64,000 nucleotides of DNA from Fibrobacter succinogenes (GTDB lineage: Bacteria; Fibrobacterota; Fibrobacteria; Fibrobacterales; Fibrobacteraceae): positions 1 through 64,000 of the forward strand of contig CACWPM010000009.1 of assembly GCA_902762795.1 (NCBI GenBank). Direction: 5' to 3'. Under the pieces are notes generated by a model. The model ran no database searches, was not told the origin of the DNA, and saw only the letters and a program-made list of their open reading frames with translations. The number at the start of each line of letters is the position of its first letter. Position 1 is the stretch's first letter. Shown here one piece after another: positions 14,816 to 23,673 of the stretch. A program made the position numbers and the translations under genes.

Positions 14816-16753
14816 ATGTCTCAAATCGAACTGACCTTCCCCGATGGCTCCGTACGTTCCGTAGCATCGGGCACCACCGGCCTCGAAATCGCAAAGAGCA
14901 TTTCTGAAGGCCTCGCACGCAAGGCTCTTGGCGTTAAACTCGGCGAAAAGGTTTTGGACCTTACCCGTCCGCTTACCGAAAGCGGTTCCATCCGCATCAT
15001 CACCCCGAGCAACGACGATCCGGATGCTTTGATGCTGCTGCGCCACAGCTGCAGCCACGTGCTTGCTGAAGCTATCTGCGACTTGTTCCCGGGCACAAAG
15101 CTCGCTTACGGTCCGGCTATCGACAAGGGTTTCTATTACGATTTGATGACGCCGACTCCGCTCAAGGAAGAAGACTTCCCGAAGATCGAAAAGCGGATGA
15201 AGGAAATCATCAAGGAAGACCGTCCGTTCACTCGTTGCGAAGTTAGCGCCGAAGAAGGTCTCGCTCGCACGGAAGGTGACAAGTACAAGCATGACAACGC
15301 TGAACGTGCTCTCGCTCGTGAAGGCTCGGATGGCAAGTTGAGTTTCTATGTAACGGGTGAACCGGGCAAGAACTGGGAAGACCTCTGTGCCGGTCCTCAC
15401 GTGCCTTCTACGGGCAAGCTCAAGGCTTTCAAGGTGCTCTCGATTTCCGGTGCTTACTGGCACGGCGACCAGAAGAGCGACCAGCTCACTCGTGTTTACG
15501 GTACCTGCTTTGCAGACAAGGAAGGTCTCGAAACTTACGTGAAGTTGCTCGAAGAAGCCGCCAAGCGCGACCACCGCAAGATCGGCAAGGAAATGGACCT
15601 CTACCACATCGAAGACCATTCTCCTGGCATGGTGTTCTGGCACCCGAAGGGTACCAAAATGGTGAACGCACTCAAGGATTACATCCGCGGCAAGATCGAC
15701 CATCGCGGCTACCTCGAAGTGATCACTCCGGAAATTGTGAACAAGGTTCTTTGGCTCAAGTCCGGTCACGCTGACAAGTATAACGAAAACATGTTCAAGA
15801 CGATGGCGGGCGATGTCGAAATGGCTGTGAAGCCGATGAACTGCCCGTGCCACATTTTGATTTTCAATTCCCAGCTCCGCAGCTGGCGTGACCTCCCGAT
15901 GCGCCTTGCCGAATTCGGTAAGTGCCACCGTTACGAACCTGCCGGTACGATGCACGGCCTTATGCGCGTGCGTGGCTTTGTGCAGGACGACGCCCACATC
16001 TTCTGCACCGAAGACCAGATTGCAAGCGAAGTGGCTGACTTCTGCCACTTGGTCAAGGAAATCTACCACGACTTCGGATTTGACGATGTGAAGGTGAAGT
16101 TCTCGACCCGCCCGGCAAAGCGCGTGGGTTCTGACGAAATTTGGGACAAGGCCGAAGCCGCTCTCGCCGAAGCTACGAAGCTCGCGGGTCTCGACTACGT
16201 GCTCAATCCGGGTGAAGGCGCCTTCTATGGCCCGAAGCTCGAATTCACGCTGAAGGACAGCCTCGGTCGTGACTGGCAGTGCGGTACCATCCAGGTGGAC
16301 TTCAACTTGCCGCAGCGTCTGGGTGCCGAGTATGTCGGCAAGGACAACCAGAAGCACATCCCGGTGATGCTTCACCGTGCGGCCGTGGGTTCCATCGAAC
16401 GCTTCCTCGGCATCTTGATCGAAGAATTCATGGGCGACTTCCCGCTGTGGCTTGCTCCGGTGCAGGCCCGCGTGCTCCCGATTTCTGAAAAGTTTGTCGA
16501 TTACGCCAAGAAGGTGCAGGACGAACTCGTGGCTGCCGGCGTGCGTACTGAAATCGACGAATCCAACGAAAAGTTGGGTTACAAGATCCGCCAGTGCGAA
16601 CTCCAGAAGGTGCCGTACCTCCTCATCGTAGGCGAGAAGGAAGCTGCTGAAGGTGTTGTCTCTGTCCGCCGCCGCAAGGAAGGGGACAAGGGCAACATGA
16701 AGGTCGCTCAGTTCCTTGACATGACCGCAGACGACAGAAAAGTAGTTCGCTAA
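14816..16753 (+). CDS. thrS: Threonyl-tRNA synthetase
   Basis: Charges tRNA-Thr with threonine. 645 residues, full length. Domains in order: TGS domain (1-61, IELTFPDGSVRSV), editing domain (LLRHSCSHVLAEAI and later CAGPHVPSTG, with the HxxxH and C-x-x-H zinc-like editing motifs), class II catalytic core with motif 1 (MVNALKDYIR), motif 2 (RYEPAGTMHGLMRVRGFVQDD) and motif 3 (HRAAVGSIERFLGILIE), and the C-terminal anticodon domain (PVQARVLPIS...). AAAAGGATTACTT precedes the ATG. Monocistronic with its own terminator. The tRNA-Thr(CGT) in this window is one of its substrates. Confidence 0.97.
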   Translation: MSQIELTFPDGSVRSVASGTTGLEIAKSISEGLARKALGVKLGEKVLDLTRPLTESGSIRIITPSNDDPDALMLLRHSCSHVLAEAICDLFPGTKLAYGPAIDKGFYYDLMTPTPLKEEDFPKIEKRMKEIIKEDRPFTRCEVSAEEGLARTEGDKYKHDNAERALAREGSDGKLSFYVTGEPGKNWEDLCAGPHVPSTGKLKAFKVLSISGAYWHGDQKSDQLTRVYGTCFADKEGLETYVKLLEEAAKRDHRKIGKEMDLYHIEDHSPGMVFWHPKGTKMVNALKDYIRGKIDHRGYLEVITPEIVNKVLWLKSGHADKYNENMFKTMAGDVEMAVKPMNCPCHILIFNSQLRSWRDLPMRLAEFGKCHRYEPAGTMHGLMRVRGFVQDDAHIFCTEDQIASEVADFCHLVKEIYHDFGFDDVKVKFSTRPAKRVGSDEIWDKAEAALAEATKLAGLDYVLNPGEGAFYGPKLEFTLKDSLGRDWQCGTIQVDFNLPQRLGAEYVGKDNQKHIPVMLHRAAVGSIERFLGILIEEFMGDFPLWLAPVQARVLPISEKFVDYAKKVQDELVAAGVRTEIDESNEKLGYKIRQCELQKVPYLLIVGEKEAAEGVVSVRRRKEGDKGNMKVAQFLDMTADDRKVVR

Positions 16754-16778
16754 TTTAATAGTCGAATGTAATTCGCAG

Positions 16779-16810
16779 ACGTAGGCTTCCATTGAGCCTA
16801 CGTTTTTTTT
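16779..16810 (+). terminator. Rho-independent terminator of thrS
   Basis: A perfect 9-bp stem ACGTAGGCT/AGCCTACGT (16779-16803) with a 7-nt loop and eight Ts. Confidence 0.92.
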
Positions 16811-16931
16811 GTTCGGAGAGTGTATTTTTTTTGCGATTGTGCTGTTTTTTTACGTAAAAACTTTTTTTTGCTGGTGCAAACTGAGTAAAAATAATATATT
16901 TTATTGTTATAATTCTGTTGCAAATTAATTT

Positions 16932-18083
16932 ATGCACGAATACTGTTTTCTTGAGGTGTATATTGCAGATATGCTGGGTATCTTTTTGATACTCGGTGCT
17001 ATATTTAGTGGCGCTTGGAAACTGCATAAAAAAAATAAGGAAGACAAGCTGCTTTTGAGGATAATGTTTGTCATTATACTGGCATGCTTGATGGATGCTT
17101 TGGCTTTTGCTGTTGATGGATGCATGGGTGGTTTCTTTAGAGCGCTTTGTTACGGTTCGAATTTTGTTCTTTTCCTTGCGACTTTAGTGATTGGGCCTTT
17201 GTGGGTGTTGTTGATTTCCCGCCATATTTACGGAACGATCTCTAAATTTCAGCGTGGCTTGGTAATGGGAATTTTCAGTTTTGCTTTTTTACTGTTGATT
17301 GTAAATTTCTTCAATCCCATTATCTTTAAAATAGATGAGTTGAATGTCTATTCGCGTGGCCCGCTATTTGTGGTGAACAATTTAATTCAAATAGCCTTTT
17401 TGATAGACTGCGTCGTCATTTATTTGGTCGGAAGGGCGCGTAGCGGCGGTGTCAAGTTTTTCCCGGTTCTGCAGTTTGTCTGGCCTGTACTTATCTGTGT
17501 TTGTCTTCAGAATTTTTTCTACGGTATTTCGACTGTTTGGGTTGGGATTGCCGTTGGTTTTACAAGTTTGATGCTTGCTTTGCAAAACGAAAATATTTTT
17601 ATAGATAAACTTACAAGACTTTTTAACCGCTATTATTTGGATAAAATTTTGGGAGAATTGAAACGCGGTAAGAAAATTGGGATGATGATGCTTGACATGA
17701 ACGGCTTCAAGAATCTTAACGACAATTTGGGCCATTCGCAGGGTGATGACGCCCTGTTTACAATGGCCGAAATTTTACGTGAATCTGTTGGGTCGCATGG
17801 TACTGTTGTTCGTTATGCTGGTGATGAATTTGTGATTGTCCTGAATACGGATAGCGAAAAAGTTGCAGAATCGTGCCGGGACCGTATTAAACAAAAGCTG
17901 GATGATTTTAATAAGCGTGGCGAAAAAAAATACTACATGTCCGTTTCTATAGGCTTTGGAATTTTTGATTTGAAAAAGAGCAGCTTCGATGAAATTCTTG
18001 AAATTATAGACAAGCGTATGTACGAAGATAAAAAGGCGTATTACGAGTCGAAAAAAAATGATCGACGTTGTCGGTATAAATAA
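16932..18083 (+). CDS. Membrane GGDEF-domain protein (diguanylate cyclase)
   Basis: 383 residues: about seven hydrophobic helices (residues ~10-220), then a GGDEF domain. The domain has the substrate-region start DKLTRLFNRYYLD, the Mg-binding MLDMNGFKNLND, the active-site loop RYAGDEF (AGDEF in place of GGDEF) and the DKRMYEDKK end. AGDEF is known in active cyclases, so c-di-GMP synthesis from GTP is the likely activity, controlled by the membrane sensor. No EAL domain. No RxxD inhibitory site is evident upstream of the loop. The gene stands alone, convergent with the TIGR02171 gene across a shared terminator. Confidence 0.85.
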   Translation: MHEYCFLEVYIADMLGIFLILGAIFSGAWKLHKKNKEDKLLLRIMFVIILACLMDALAFAVDGCMGGFFRALCYGSNFVLFLATLVIGPLWVLLISRHIYGTISKFQRGLVMGIFSFAFLLLIVNFFNPIIFKIDELNVYSRGPLFVVNNLIQIAFLIDCVVIYLVGRARSGGVKFFPVLQFVWPVLICVCLQNFFYGISTVWVGIAVGFTSLMLALQNENIFIDKLTRLFNRYYLDKILGELKRGKKIGMMMLDMNGFKNLNDNLGHSQGDDALFTMAEILRESVGSHGTVVRYAGDEFVIVLNTDSEKVAESCRDRIKQKLDDFNKRGEKKYYMSVSIGFGIFDLKKSSFDEILEIIDKRMYEDKKAYYESKKNDRRCRYK

Positions 18084-18116
18084 AAATCGCCGGTCAAACC
18101 GGCGTTCTTTAATTTT
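18082..18116. terminator. Bidirectional terminator between convergent genes
   Basis: A 7-bp stem CGCCGGT/ACCGGCG at 18088-18104 with a 3-nt loop, A5 on the left and T-rich on the right. The hairpin's right flank overlaps the last codons of the minus-strand gene. Confidence 0.85.
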
Positions 18117-20826
18117 TCCAATCAATCTTTAGTGTTTGAATAAGTGAATCTAGGCGGGTTGTCAGTTTCTCAGCTCCGATGTACGAAAGATGGTCGCAGT
18201 TTGTTGCCATTTCGTCCTTGTAATCGTGATTGCCCATTTGATTTTCGTCCATCAGTTTGAAATGCGGATATTGCTCTTCGAATTTGTGGAGCTTTTTTAT
18301 CATTTCCTTGGCTACGGATCTGCGGAGGCCGTAACGCCCGAATGCGCCTGTTTTCTTGTAATCGGGGGATTGCGGGAAGATGACGCCGATCAGGTATATG
18401 TTGTTGCTCTCGGATTCTTTGATGAAGTCTTCGATTTCTTTAAGCAATATGTCGCATGGATTTTTATTTGCAATGTCCATGTAGGTCGAATCTACGTAGA
18501 CGGGACTCCCTTGCCAGCCTTCCGTGGGACCGCGGGCAGCCCCTAATTGATTTTGTTCTAGTTCTCTGATTTCATTGTTCTCACCGTAGGAATCTCGAGT
18601 GAGTTCGTATAAGCCTTTGGGATAACCGTCCTTCCAAAAATTGTGGGCCTCGTCGTAAACAAAACCGGGGGTTTTGGCAAAAATGGTGTCCCAGTAACTT
18701 GGTTGTTCGTAATAGCGCCAGAACAAAATATCCAAATCAAGTGATACGACAGCGACTTTGAATTTGGGTAAAAGATGGACTCCATATCCAAAGAAGATTC
18801 TTTTGGCAACGGACAAGTCTACTGCTGCACTTGCAGCGTTAATGGAGAAAATCCCTTGCTTGGATTTATTTAAAATAAGCGGATGCACGCCGTTCCATGA
18901 TCGGGATGAACCTGAAATTAGGACATTTATAGAATCTCGATATAGGTAAAGCATTTCCAAATCGTAACGAGTTATTGTTGTGCCCGAGCCGCCTGTGGAC
19001 GGACTGTTGAGTTCGTACATGCCGGCGCTATCGATGTTTAGCGTTGTTTCGAAATTCTGTCTTTTGCCGGTCCATAGGTCCGGATGCCATAATTCAGAAC
19101 CGTTCGCGATTTCGGTGATGCTGGAATCCCTTGTATTGACGAGAACTATTTTGGGGTGTGTGCCATCGATACTCGTAAGGCTTGCTACGGCCAGGTTTGA
19201 ACTGTTGCGGACCCATTCGGTGTGATCGAACGTGTAGCCTTTGGGAGCGGGAATCATCCTTATGATTTTTCCGGTACTGTCGGCAATTAGAATTTGTTCG
19301 TGCACATTGTATTTTTTCCCGGAGAATTCTTTGCCTGTGTTGCCAGCAAAGTCCAGGAATAAAGTCTGTTTTGTCGAATCGGAAAGCGAAACATTACATG
19401 CTTGTTCCTTGTTGTACCATGTTTCGTTTTTACCGTTTACGTTTGCGCGGAGCAGTCTTGCACCAGATACGGCGAGCTTCCCGTCAGCGCTGATTCCTCC
19501 ATTGAATGTCCCGTCAAAAAGTTTTTTAGGCTTTCCGAATTTTCCATTTGAAAAGGGAACGCTCCACGTAGATGCGTTTTTCCATTGGGCTTCATCGGAG
19601 TTGTTCTCTGCACTTGATACGTAAACAATTTCGGTGTCGGCTCCGACAACACGCCAGCGTGGAATTGCTGCGCTTTCTACATCGAGTTTTATTTTTTTTG
19701 CATCAATGGAATCGAGCCGCTGAACGTAAAGTTCGGATTTCCCGGAAATGCCTTCGTATTTTGTCGAAAACGCGACAAGGTTTCCGTTAGGCGAAATCGC
19801 TGGATGGTAGGCGTCTACGGAATCCCGAATTTCGTTAATTGTTGGAGTCCCGTTAGCAAAGTTGATGACGGCTATATTGCCTGTTTCGTCATTGCGGAAT
19901 GCGAGCTTGTTATGGTAGGTGCTTGTGGATAATTTTAATTGTGCAGAGGAGGTCAGTATGTTGACAGGGGAGGATGTCGCAACGCCTTTGGCGTCCATCC
20001 AAATGGCATCCGGAATTTTTCCAAAGGCAAGTCTGAAGCCTACGTAATTCGCTTTGGTGGATGATGTTACGGTATAGACATCACCTCGGTTGTCTAGAGT
20101 TATCGCCGCGACTTCGTTGCGGAAACTTCCTCCTTTTACGATTCGTTCGCCGATGTTGCCGCCGTCTGGCGCTCCGACATAGTTTGTTATAGTCGTATCG
20201 CGGAAATTGCCCATCCAGTCATTGACCCATTCCATGGCGTTTCCTGCAAGGTCGCAGATGTCGTTGTCCGTGACGGATGGGACGGTACAGGGTTTATGCA
20301 ATTTGTAGTCGGAGTTGTCTGCGTTCCAGCCGTTTTGCGGCTTCCATTTTTTTGCGGCGACCAAGGTCCATTCGGCTTCGGTCGGGAGTCTGTAAGCATC
20401 GCGGTCGGCGTGGAAGGCGTAGCCCGATAAATCGATACAATGTCCGTCAGAATCAAATTTGGCGGTCGTGTAGCTGTAGGCGGTGTCTAAATTCTCGTTT
20501 TTACTTTTTTCGTTGGCAAAGAGAATTGCATCGAAAAAGGTGACGTTTGTTACTGGCAGTTCGGGGCTGTTGCAATTTGACTTCGTTATGAATTTGGAAT
20601 AATCTTTGCAAGTGACTTCGTGTTTGTCAATTGAAAAATCGTATAGGAATTCGGCGGTCAGTTTTGAACCTAGTTTTACGGATGTGTTTTTGGCGTTGAT
20701 GCGCATCATTTCGGCATGATCGTCATCGTTGCTTATAAATGGGCCGTTTGACTCGTTCGAGGAAGTCCCGCTGTCCGAACAACAGACCAAGAGGCTTGTA
20801 CAAATAGCCAACATAGACCATTTCAT
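18109..20826 (-). CDS. TIGR02171-family lipoprotein (FGE-sulfatase-like + TolB-like + SGNH-like)
   Basis: 905 residues, the size expected for the Fibrobacter paralogous family TIGR02171. Lipobox LLVCC near residue 16. Residues ~35-275 form a formylglycine-generating-enzyme/sulfatase-modifying-factor fold (IDKHEVTCKDYSKF, YRLPTEAEWTLVA, DLAGNAMEWVNDW, IVKGGSFRN, YVGFRLAF). The middle (~290-560) has TolB/WD40-like repeats (HPAISPNGNLVAFSTKYEG). The C-terminal ~250 residues look like a DltD/SGNH domain (VSLDLDILFW, IYLIGVIFPQSP, ending NCDHLSYIGAEKL with a D-x-H-like end motif). Probably outer-membrane anchored. Its function is not established for the family. Confidence 0.8.
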   Translation of the reverse strand: MKWSMLAICTSLLVCCSDSGTSSNESNGPFISNDDDHAEMMRINAKNTSVKLGSKLTAEFLYDFSIDKHEVTCKDYSKFITKSNCNSPELPVTNVTFFDAILFANEKSKNENLDTAYSYTTAKFDSDGHCIDLSGYAFHADRDAYRLPTEAEWTLVAAKKWKPQNGWNADNSDYKLHKPCTVPSVTDNDICDLAGNAMEWVNDWMGNFRDTTITNYVGAPDGGNIGERIVKGGSFRNEVAAITLDNRGDVYTVTSSTKANYVGFRLAFGKIPDAIWMDAKGVATSSPVNILTSSAQLKLSTSTYHNKLAFRNDETGNIAVINFANGTPTINEIRDSVDAYHPAISPNGNLVAFSTKYEGISGKSELYVQRLDSIDAKKIKLDVESAAIPRWRVVGADTEIVYVSSAENNSDEAQWKNASTWSVPFSNGKFGKPKKLFDGTFNGGISADGKLAVSGARLLRANVNGKNETWYNKEQACNVSLSDSTKQTLFLDFAGNTGKEFSGKKYNVHEQILIADSTGKIIRMIPAPKGYTFDHTEWVRNSSNLAVASLTSIDGTHPKIVLVNTRDSSITEIANGSELWHPDLWTGKRQNFETTLNIDSAGMYELNSPSTGGSGTTITRYDLEMLYLYRDSINVLISGSSRSWNGVHPLILNKSKQGIFSINAASAAVDLSVAKRIFFGYGVHLLPKFKVAVVSLDLDILFWRYYEQPSYWDTIFAKTPGFVYDEAHNFWKDGYPKGLYELTRDSYGENNEIRELEQNQLGAARGPTEGWQGSPVYVDSTYMDIANKNPCDILLKEIEDFIKESESNNIYLIGVIFPQSPDYKKTGAFGRYGLRRSVAKEMIKKLHKFEEQYPHFKLMDENQMGNHDYKDEMATNCDHLSYIGAEKLTTRLDSLIQTLKIDWKN

Positions 20827-20881
20827 GATAGAACCGAATCCTGCTTAGATAATTTTAGAAAAAAATACAAAATTTAGGGGA

Positions 20882-20915
20882 TAAAAAAAATGCCGGGTGA
20901 TCTCAAGCACCCGGC
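20882..20915 (-). terminator. Rho-independent terminator of the rubredoxin gene
   Basis: An 8-bp stem GCCGGGTG/CACCCGGC at 20892-20915 with an 8-nt loop, followed by a T-rich run on the minus strand (20882-20890). Confidence 0.88.
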
Positions 20916-20935
20916 GAATCCAGTTTTGCACTTTG

Positions 20936-21097
20936 CTATTCTACTTTTACGAACATGTCCTTGCCAACGCCACAAATGGGGCATGTCCAATCATCAGGAA
21001 TATCCTCGAATGCAGTGCCGGGTGCAATACCGTTATCAGGATCGCCGACTGCGGGATCGTAAATGTAACCGCATGCATCACACTTGTATTTTGCCAT
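20936..21097 (-). CDS. Rubredoxin
   Basis: A 53-residue one-iron electron carrier. The two C-x-x-C-G knuckles are present: [10 protein letters not shown] near the N-terminus and [11 protein letters not shown] near the C-terminus, with the family core [16 protein letters not shown] start it at 21097 because AAGGAGAATTTTCT stands directly before that ATG and 53 residues is the normal size; the longer open frame upstream is not coding. In anaerobes rubredoxin commonly serves oxygen or peroxide reduction; no partner is adjacent. Divergent from the phosphopantetheinyl transferase gene. Confidence 0.95.
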   Translation of the reverse strand: MAKYKCDACGYIYDPAVGDPDNGIAPGTAFEDIPDDWTCPICGVGKDMFVKVE

Positions 21098-21175
21098 AGA
21101 AAATTCTCCTTGCTTAAGGTGTTTTTTTAATCTATATAAATTTGATGGTGAAAAACAGTTTTTTATATTTTTTTT

Positions 21176-21868
21176 GTGATTGAGACAACCCGAATTTACA
21201 TAGCCGATATTTCTGTATTGAAGGAAACTTCTGTTTTTGAAAGTTTGTTGAAACGAGTTCCTGAATATCGTCAAAAAAAATCCTTGTCGTTTAAATTCCC
21301 AAAAGGAAAAATTCAATCGCTGGGTGTCGGATTTTTGCTTCAGATCGCGTGCAGCGATGTTGGAATGGCCGGAGTGGATGAACATATTGCGTATGGTGAG
21401 AATGGAAAGCCGTATTTCCCGGATGCGCCGGATGTTCATTTTAATTTGTCTCATTCGGGCGAACGCGTAATGTGCGTGATTTCGCCTTTTGAAGTCGGCT
21501 GCGATGTGGAAATCATAAAAGGTGACCGAGGCAAGCTTGCCGAGCGTTTTTTCAAGCCCGAAGAATCATCGTGGATCAAGCGCTTCGAAACGCTTGAAGC
21601 TCAGTCCGAAGCGTTTTATAGATTGTGGACGCTCAAGGAATGTTATATGAAAGTGACGGGCCGCGGAATGTCGCTTATGCCGGACAAGTTTACTTTGAAT
21701 GTGGATGAAATTGGAAATATCTCGCTTTACCATGATGGTGAACGCCCTGAATATGTCTTTCGTGAAATCGACTTGCAAGACGGTTACCGCTATGCCTATT
21801 GCATAAAAAACGATTGCCAAAACGCACCTCAAGAAGTAAGGTGTATTGATTTAAAAAATTTGTTATAG
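21176..21868 (+). CDS. 4'-phosphopantetheinyl transferase (Sfp type)
   Basis: Transfers phosphopantetheine from CoA to a serine of carrier proteins. 230 residues, the Sfp/AcpT two-domain size. Motifs: [20 protein letters not shown] (P1/P2), [19 protein letters not shown] (the GxDxE Mg site) and [19 protein letters not shown] (the W-x-x-KE-A/S-x-x-K motif, here WTLKECYMK). The start is unclear. The frame closes at 21149 and the only plausible start is GTG at 21176, with no Shine-Dalgarno and a T-rich leader. No polyketide or peptide synthetase gene lies in the window, so its target may be ACP. Confidence 0.9.
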   Translation: MIETTRIYIADISVLKETSVFESLLKRVPEYRQKKSLSFKFPKGKIQSLGVGFLLQIACSDVGMAGVDEHIAYGENGKPYFPDAPDVHFNLSHSGERVMCVISPFEVGCDVEIIKGDRGKLAERFFKPEESSWIKRFETLEAQSEAFYRLWTLKECYMKVTGRGMSLMPDKFTLNVDEIGNISLYHDGERPEYVFREIDLQDGYRYAYCIKNDCQNAPQEVRCIDLKNLL

Positions 21869-21917
21869 CAGAAAATTGCGTTGCTTAGGATGGCAAAACC
21901 CTAACCACCAACCACTG

Positions 21918-21942
21918 CCTACTGTCTACTTCCTACTTCCTA
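21918..21942 (-). repeat. TAGGNNN heptad array overlapping the GH16 3' end
   Basis: CCTA/TCTA at 21918, 21925, 21932 and 21939, exact 7-bp period. The GH16 stop codon (21926-21928) and its last codons are inside. Confidence 0.85.
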
Positions 21943-22939
21943 CTCTTATATAATCCACGAGCATTTCGTTAGGAAACTGCGCTTCGTCGACTTCAAAGCC
22001 GGGCCAGTTCCCAGCGACGGCGACGTTTAGCAAGAAGAAGAATGGCTTGTGAAATTCTTCGGTGTCGCCTTTATTGCCCTCGATTAAAATCTCGTGGTAC
22101 ATGAAATCGTCGACGAACATGCGGATGTATTTTTCGTCCCAAGTGAATTTGTATGTGTGAAATTGCGTGATGTCCATTTCGTGCTTTTGGTCGCGGTAGT
22201 TGCCCGTGTTGTTGCCGTAAGTCGCGTATTCGGAACCGTTTGCCCAGTGGTTTGTTCCATAGACAATGTTTTCGCTATTGACTGCTTCGATGATGTCGAT
22301 TTCGCCGCAGGCAGGCCATCCTACTTTGTCAAAATTTTCTCCGAGCATCCAGAAGGCAGGCCAAATTCCTTTGCCTGTCGGGAGCGCGATGCGGGCTTCT
22401 ACGGTGCCGTACTTGAAAGCGAATTTGCCTTTGGTGAGCATGCGCGCTGAAGTGTACTTGGATCCTTTATAATCTTCCTTTTGCGCGCGGATGTGCAGTA
22501 CGCCTTCTTTGATGTAGGCGTTTTCTTTGCGGTCGGTGTAGTATTCCCATTCGTTGTTGCCCCAGCCGCTTGCGCCTGTGCCGATGTCGAAGCCCCATTT
22601 GTTCATGTCTATGGTTTCGCCATCGAATTCGTCGTGCCAGAGGTATTCATCGGCAGGTTCTGTGACTTTGGAGCTAGAAGATTCCGGGTCAGGCCCGGAA
22701 TGACGCGATGATGACGAAGCGAATGAAGAACTCGTCATGGCGGGCATCGACCCGCCATCAATGCTGCTGGAAGATTTCGGATCAGGTCCGGAATGACGTG
22801 ATGAGGACGATGATTCTGCGATGTTCGCTGGGGCGAATGCGTTAGACGCATTGTCAGAACATGCTGTCAAGCAAGCGATGAACCCTGCGGTGGCAATTCT
22901 TGTTGCTGCTGCACGAATTTTTTTGAACTCACAAACCAT
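21926..22939 (-). CDS. GH16 beta-glucanase lipoprotein (laminarinase type)
   Basis: 337 residues. Lipobox CLTAC (Cys27), Ser-rich linker (43-91), GH16 jelly roll (~100-335). The catalytic site GEIDIIEAV gives nucleophile Glu213 and acid/base Glu218. The extra residue in EIDIIE is the bulged form typical of endo-beta-1,3-glucanases rather than lichenases. Aromatic substrate-cleft motifs include NNEWEYYTDR, GIWPAFWMLG and PFFFLLNVAVAGNWPG. It should hydrolyse beta-glucan at the cell surface. The linker contains three palindromic repeats read in frame. The C-terminus VGSRK-stop is encoded by a heptad repeat. Confidence 0.93.
   Translation of the reverse strand: MVCEFKKIRAAATRIATAGFIACLTACSDNASNAFAPANIAESSSSSRHSGPDPKSSSSIDGGSMPAMTSSSFASSSSRHSGPDPESSSSKVTEPADEYLWHDEFDGETIDMNKWGFDIGTGASGWGNNEWEYYTDRKENAYIKEGVLHIRAQKEDYKGSKYTSARMLTKGKFAFKYGTVEARIALPTGKGIWPAFWMLGENFDKVGWPACGEIDIIEAVNSENIVYGTNHWANGSEYATYGNNTGNYRDQKHEMDITQFHTYKFTWDEKYIRMFVDDFMYHEILIEGNKGDTEEFHKPFFFLLNVAVAGNWPGFEVDEAQFPNEMLVDYIRVGSRK
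22680..22704. repeat. Palindromic repeat inside GH16 linker (copy 1)
   Basis: An 8-bp stem ATTCCGGG/CCCGGAAT with a 5-nt loop. On the coding strand it reads RHSGPDPESSS. Confidence 0.8.
22737..22758. repeat. Second type of palindrome inside GH16 linker
   Basis: An 8-bp stem ATGGCGGG/CCCGCCAT with a 6-nt loop, read in frame as DGGSMPAMT. Confidence 0.75.
22773..22798. repeat. Palindromic repeat inside GH16 linker (copy 2)
   Basis: A variant of copy 1 (ATTTCGGA/TCCGGAAT with the same TCAGG loop), read in frame as RHSGPDPKSSS. Confidence 0.8.
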
Positions 22940-22965
22940 AAAACCGAACTCATTCCGTTAATAAA

Positions 22966-23469
22966 TTATTTTGCGTCCGGATTTTCGGGCGGGATTCGAG
23001 CGATTATGCCAACCGTTGCTCGCGTTGCCTTGACCAAATCGGCCGGAGCCACTTTCAGCTGTAAACCGCGTTCACCGGCGCTCACGTAAATGTACGGAAA
23101 TTGCATTGCCGTTTCGTGGATGAAAATAGGGAAGTTCTTTTTGAGGCCGAGAGGGCTGCAACCTCCGCGGATATAACCTGTCAGCGGAGTCAGTTCCTTG
23201 AGCGGGACGGTGTCGATTTTCTTGTTCCCGCTTACTTTTGCGGCTCCTTTCAAATCCACTTCGAGATTTCCCGGTACTACACAGATTAGATAACCGATTT
23301 TATCTCCGTGCATGAGAATTGTCTTGAAAACCTGGTTTATATCTTCGCCAAGACTGTCGGCGACATGTTGGGCTCCGAGGTCATTTTCATCGACTTTGTA
23401 AGGTATCAGCTCGTACGAAATTTTTTGCCGGTCCAGGATGCGGGCGGCGTTTGTTTTTTTTATATCCAT
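22966..23469 (-). CDS. ybaK: Cys-tRNA(Pro)/YbaK-type aminoacyl-tRNA deacylase
   Basis: Trans-editing enzyme that hydrolyses mischarged Cys-tRNA(Pro). 167 residues, full YbaK length. Visible: TNAARILDRQKISYELIPY at the N-terminus, VFKTILMHGD (the KTL(V/M) segment), the catalytic-pocket K-x-x-G..K (LKGAAKVSGNKKI), LTGYIRGGCSPLGLKK (the G-Y-x-x-G-G-x-x-P-x-G signature) and the ending VSAGERGLQLKVAPADLV. GAGGATTTTAT precedes the ATG. The leader contains a GGGC/GCCC hairpin. Confidence 0.92.
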   Translation of the reverse strand: MDIKKTNAARILDRQKISYELIPYKVDENDLGAQHVADSLGEDINQVFKTILMHGDKIGYLICVVPGNLEVDLKGAAKVSGNKKIDTVPLKELTPLTGYIRGGCSPLGLKKNFPIFIHETAMQFPYIYVSAGERGLQLKVAPADLVKATRATVGIIARIPPENPDAK

Positions 23470-23511
23470 AAAATCCTCGAGGGCGTTTTTTGCCCTTTAT
23501 TATTCCGTTTT

Positions 23512-23519
23512 CAAATATA
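23512..23519 (-). promoter_or_regulatory. Candidate -10 element of ybaK
   Basis: Minus-strand TATATTTG, 43 bases before the ATG, fits the TAnnTTTG pattern known for Bacteroidetes -7 elements. The same string stands before the 45227 gene. Confidence 0.4.
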
Positions 23520-23673
23520 AATCTTTGAATGTTTGGTTGCAATTATTTATAGTGAATACTAAATTGAAAATATACGGATGTATGGTGAAAAAAGTGCTTT
23601 CTATGGAATTGATGATGGTTGACTATGACTTGTTCGAGAATATGCCAAACTGGCCATGGATAGGGACCGTTTT

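Noticed and set aside
14810-16792. 660-codon minus-strand ORF opposite thrS
   Set aside because: Antisense shadow of a clear threonyl-tRNA synthetase, with no recognisable protein features.
21098-21454. 119-residue extension upstream of rubredoxin
   Set aside because: It overlaps the divergent transferase gene, and a strong RBS and the normal rubredoxin start are at 21097.
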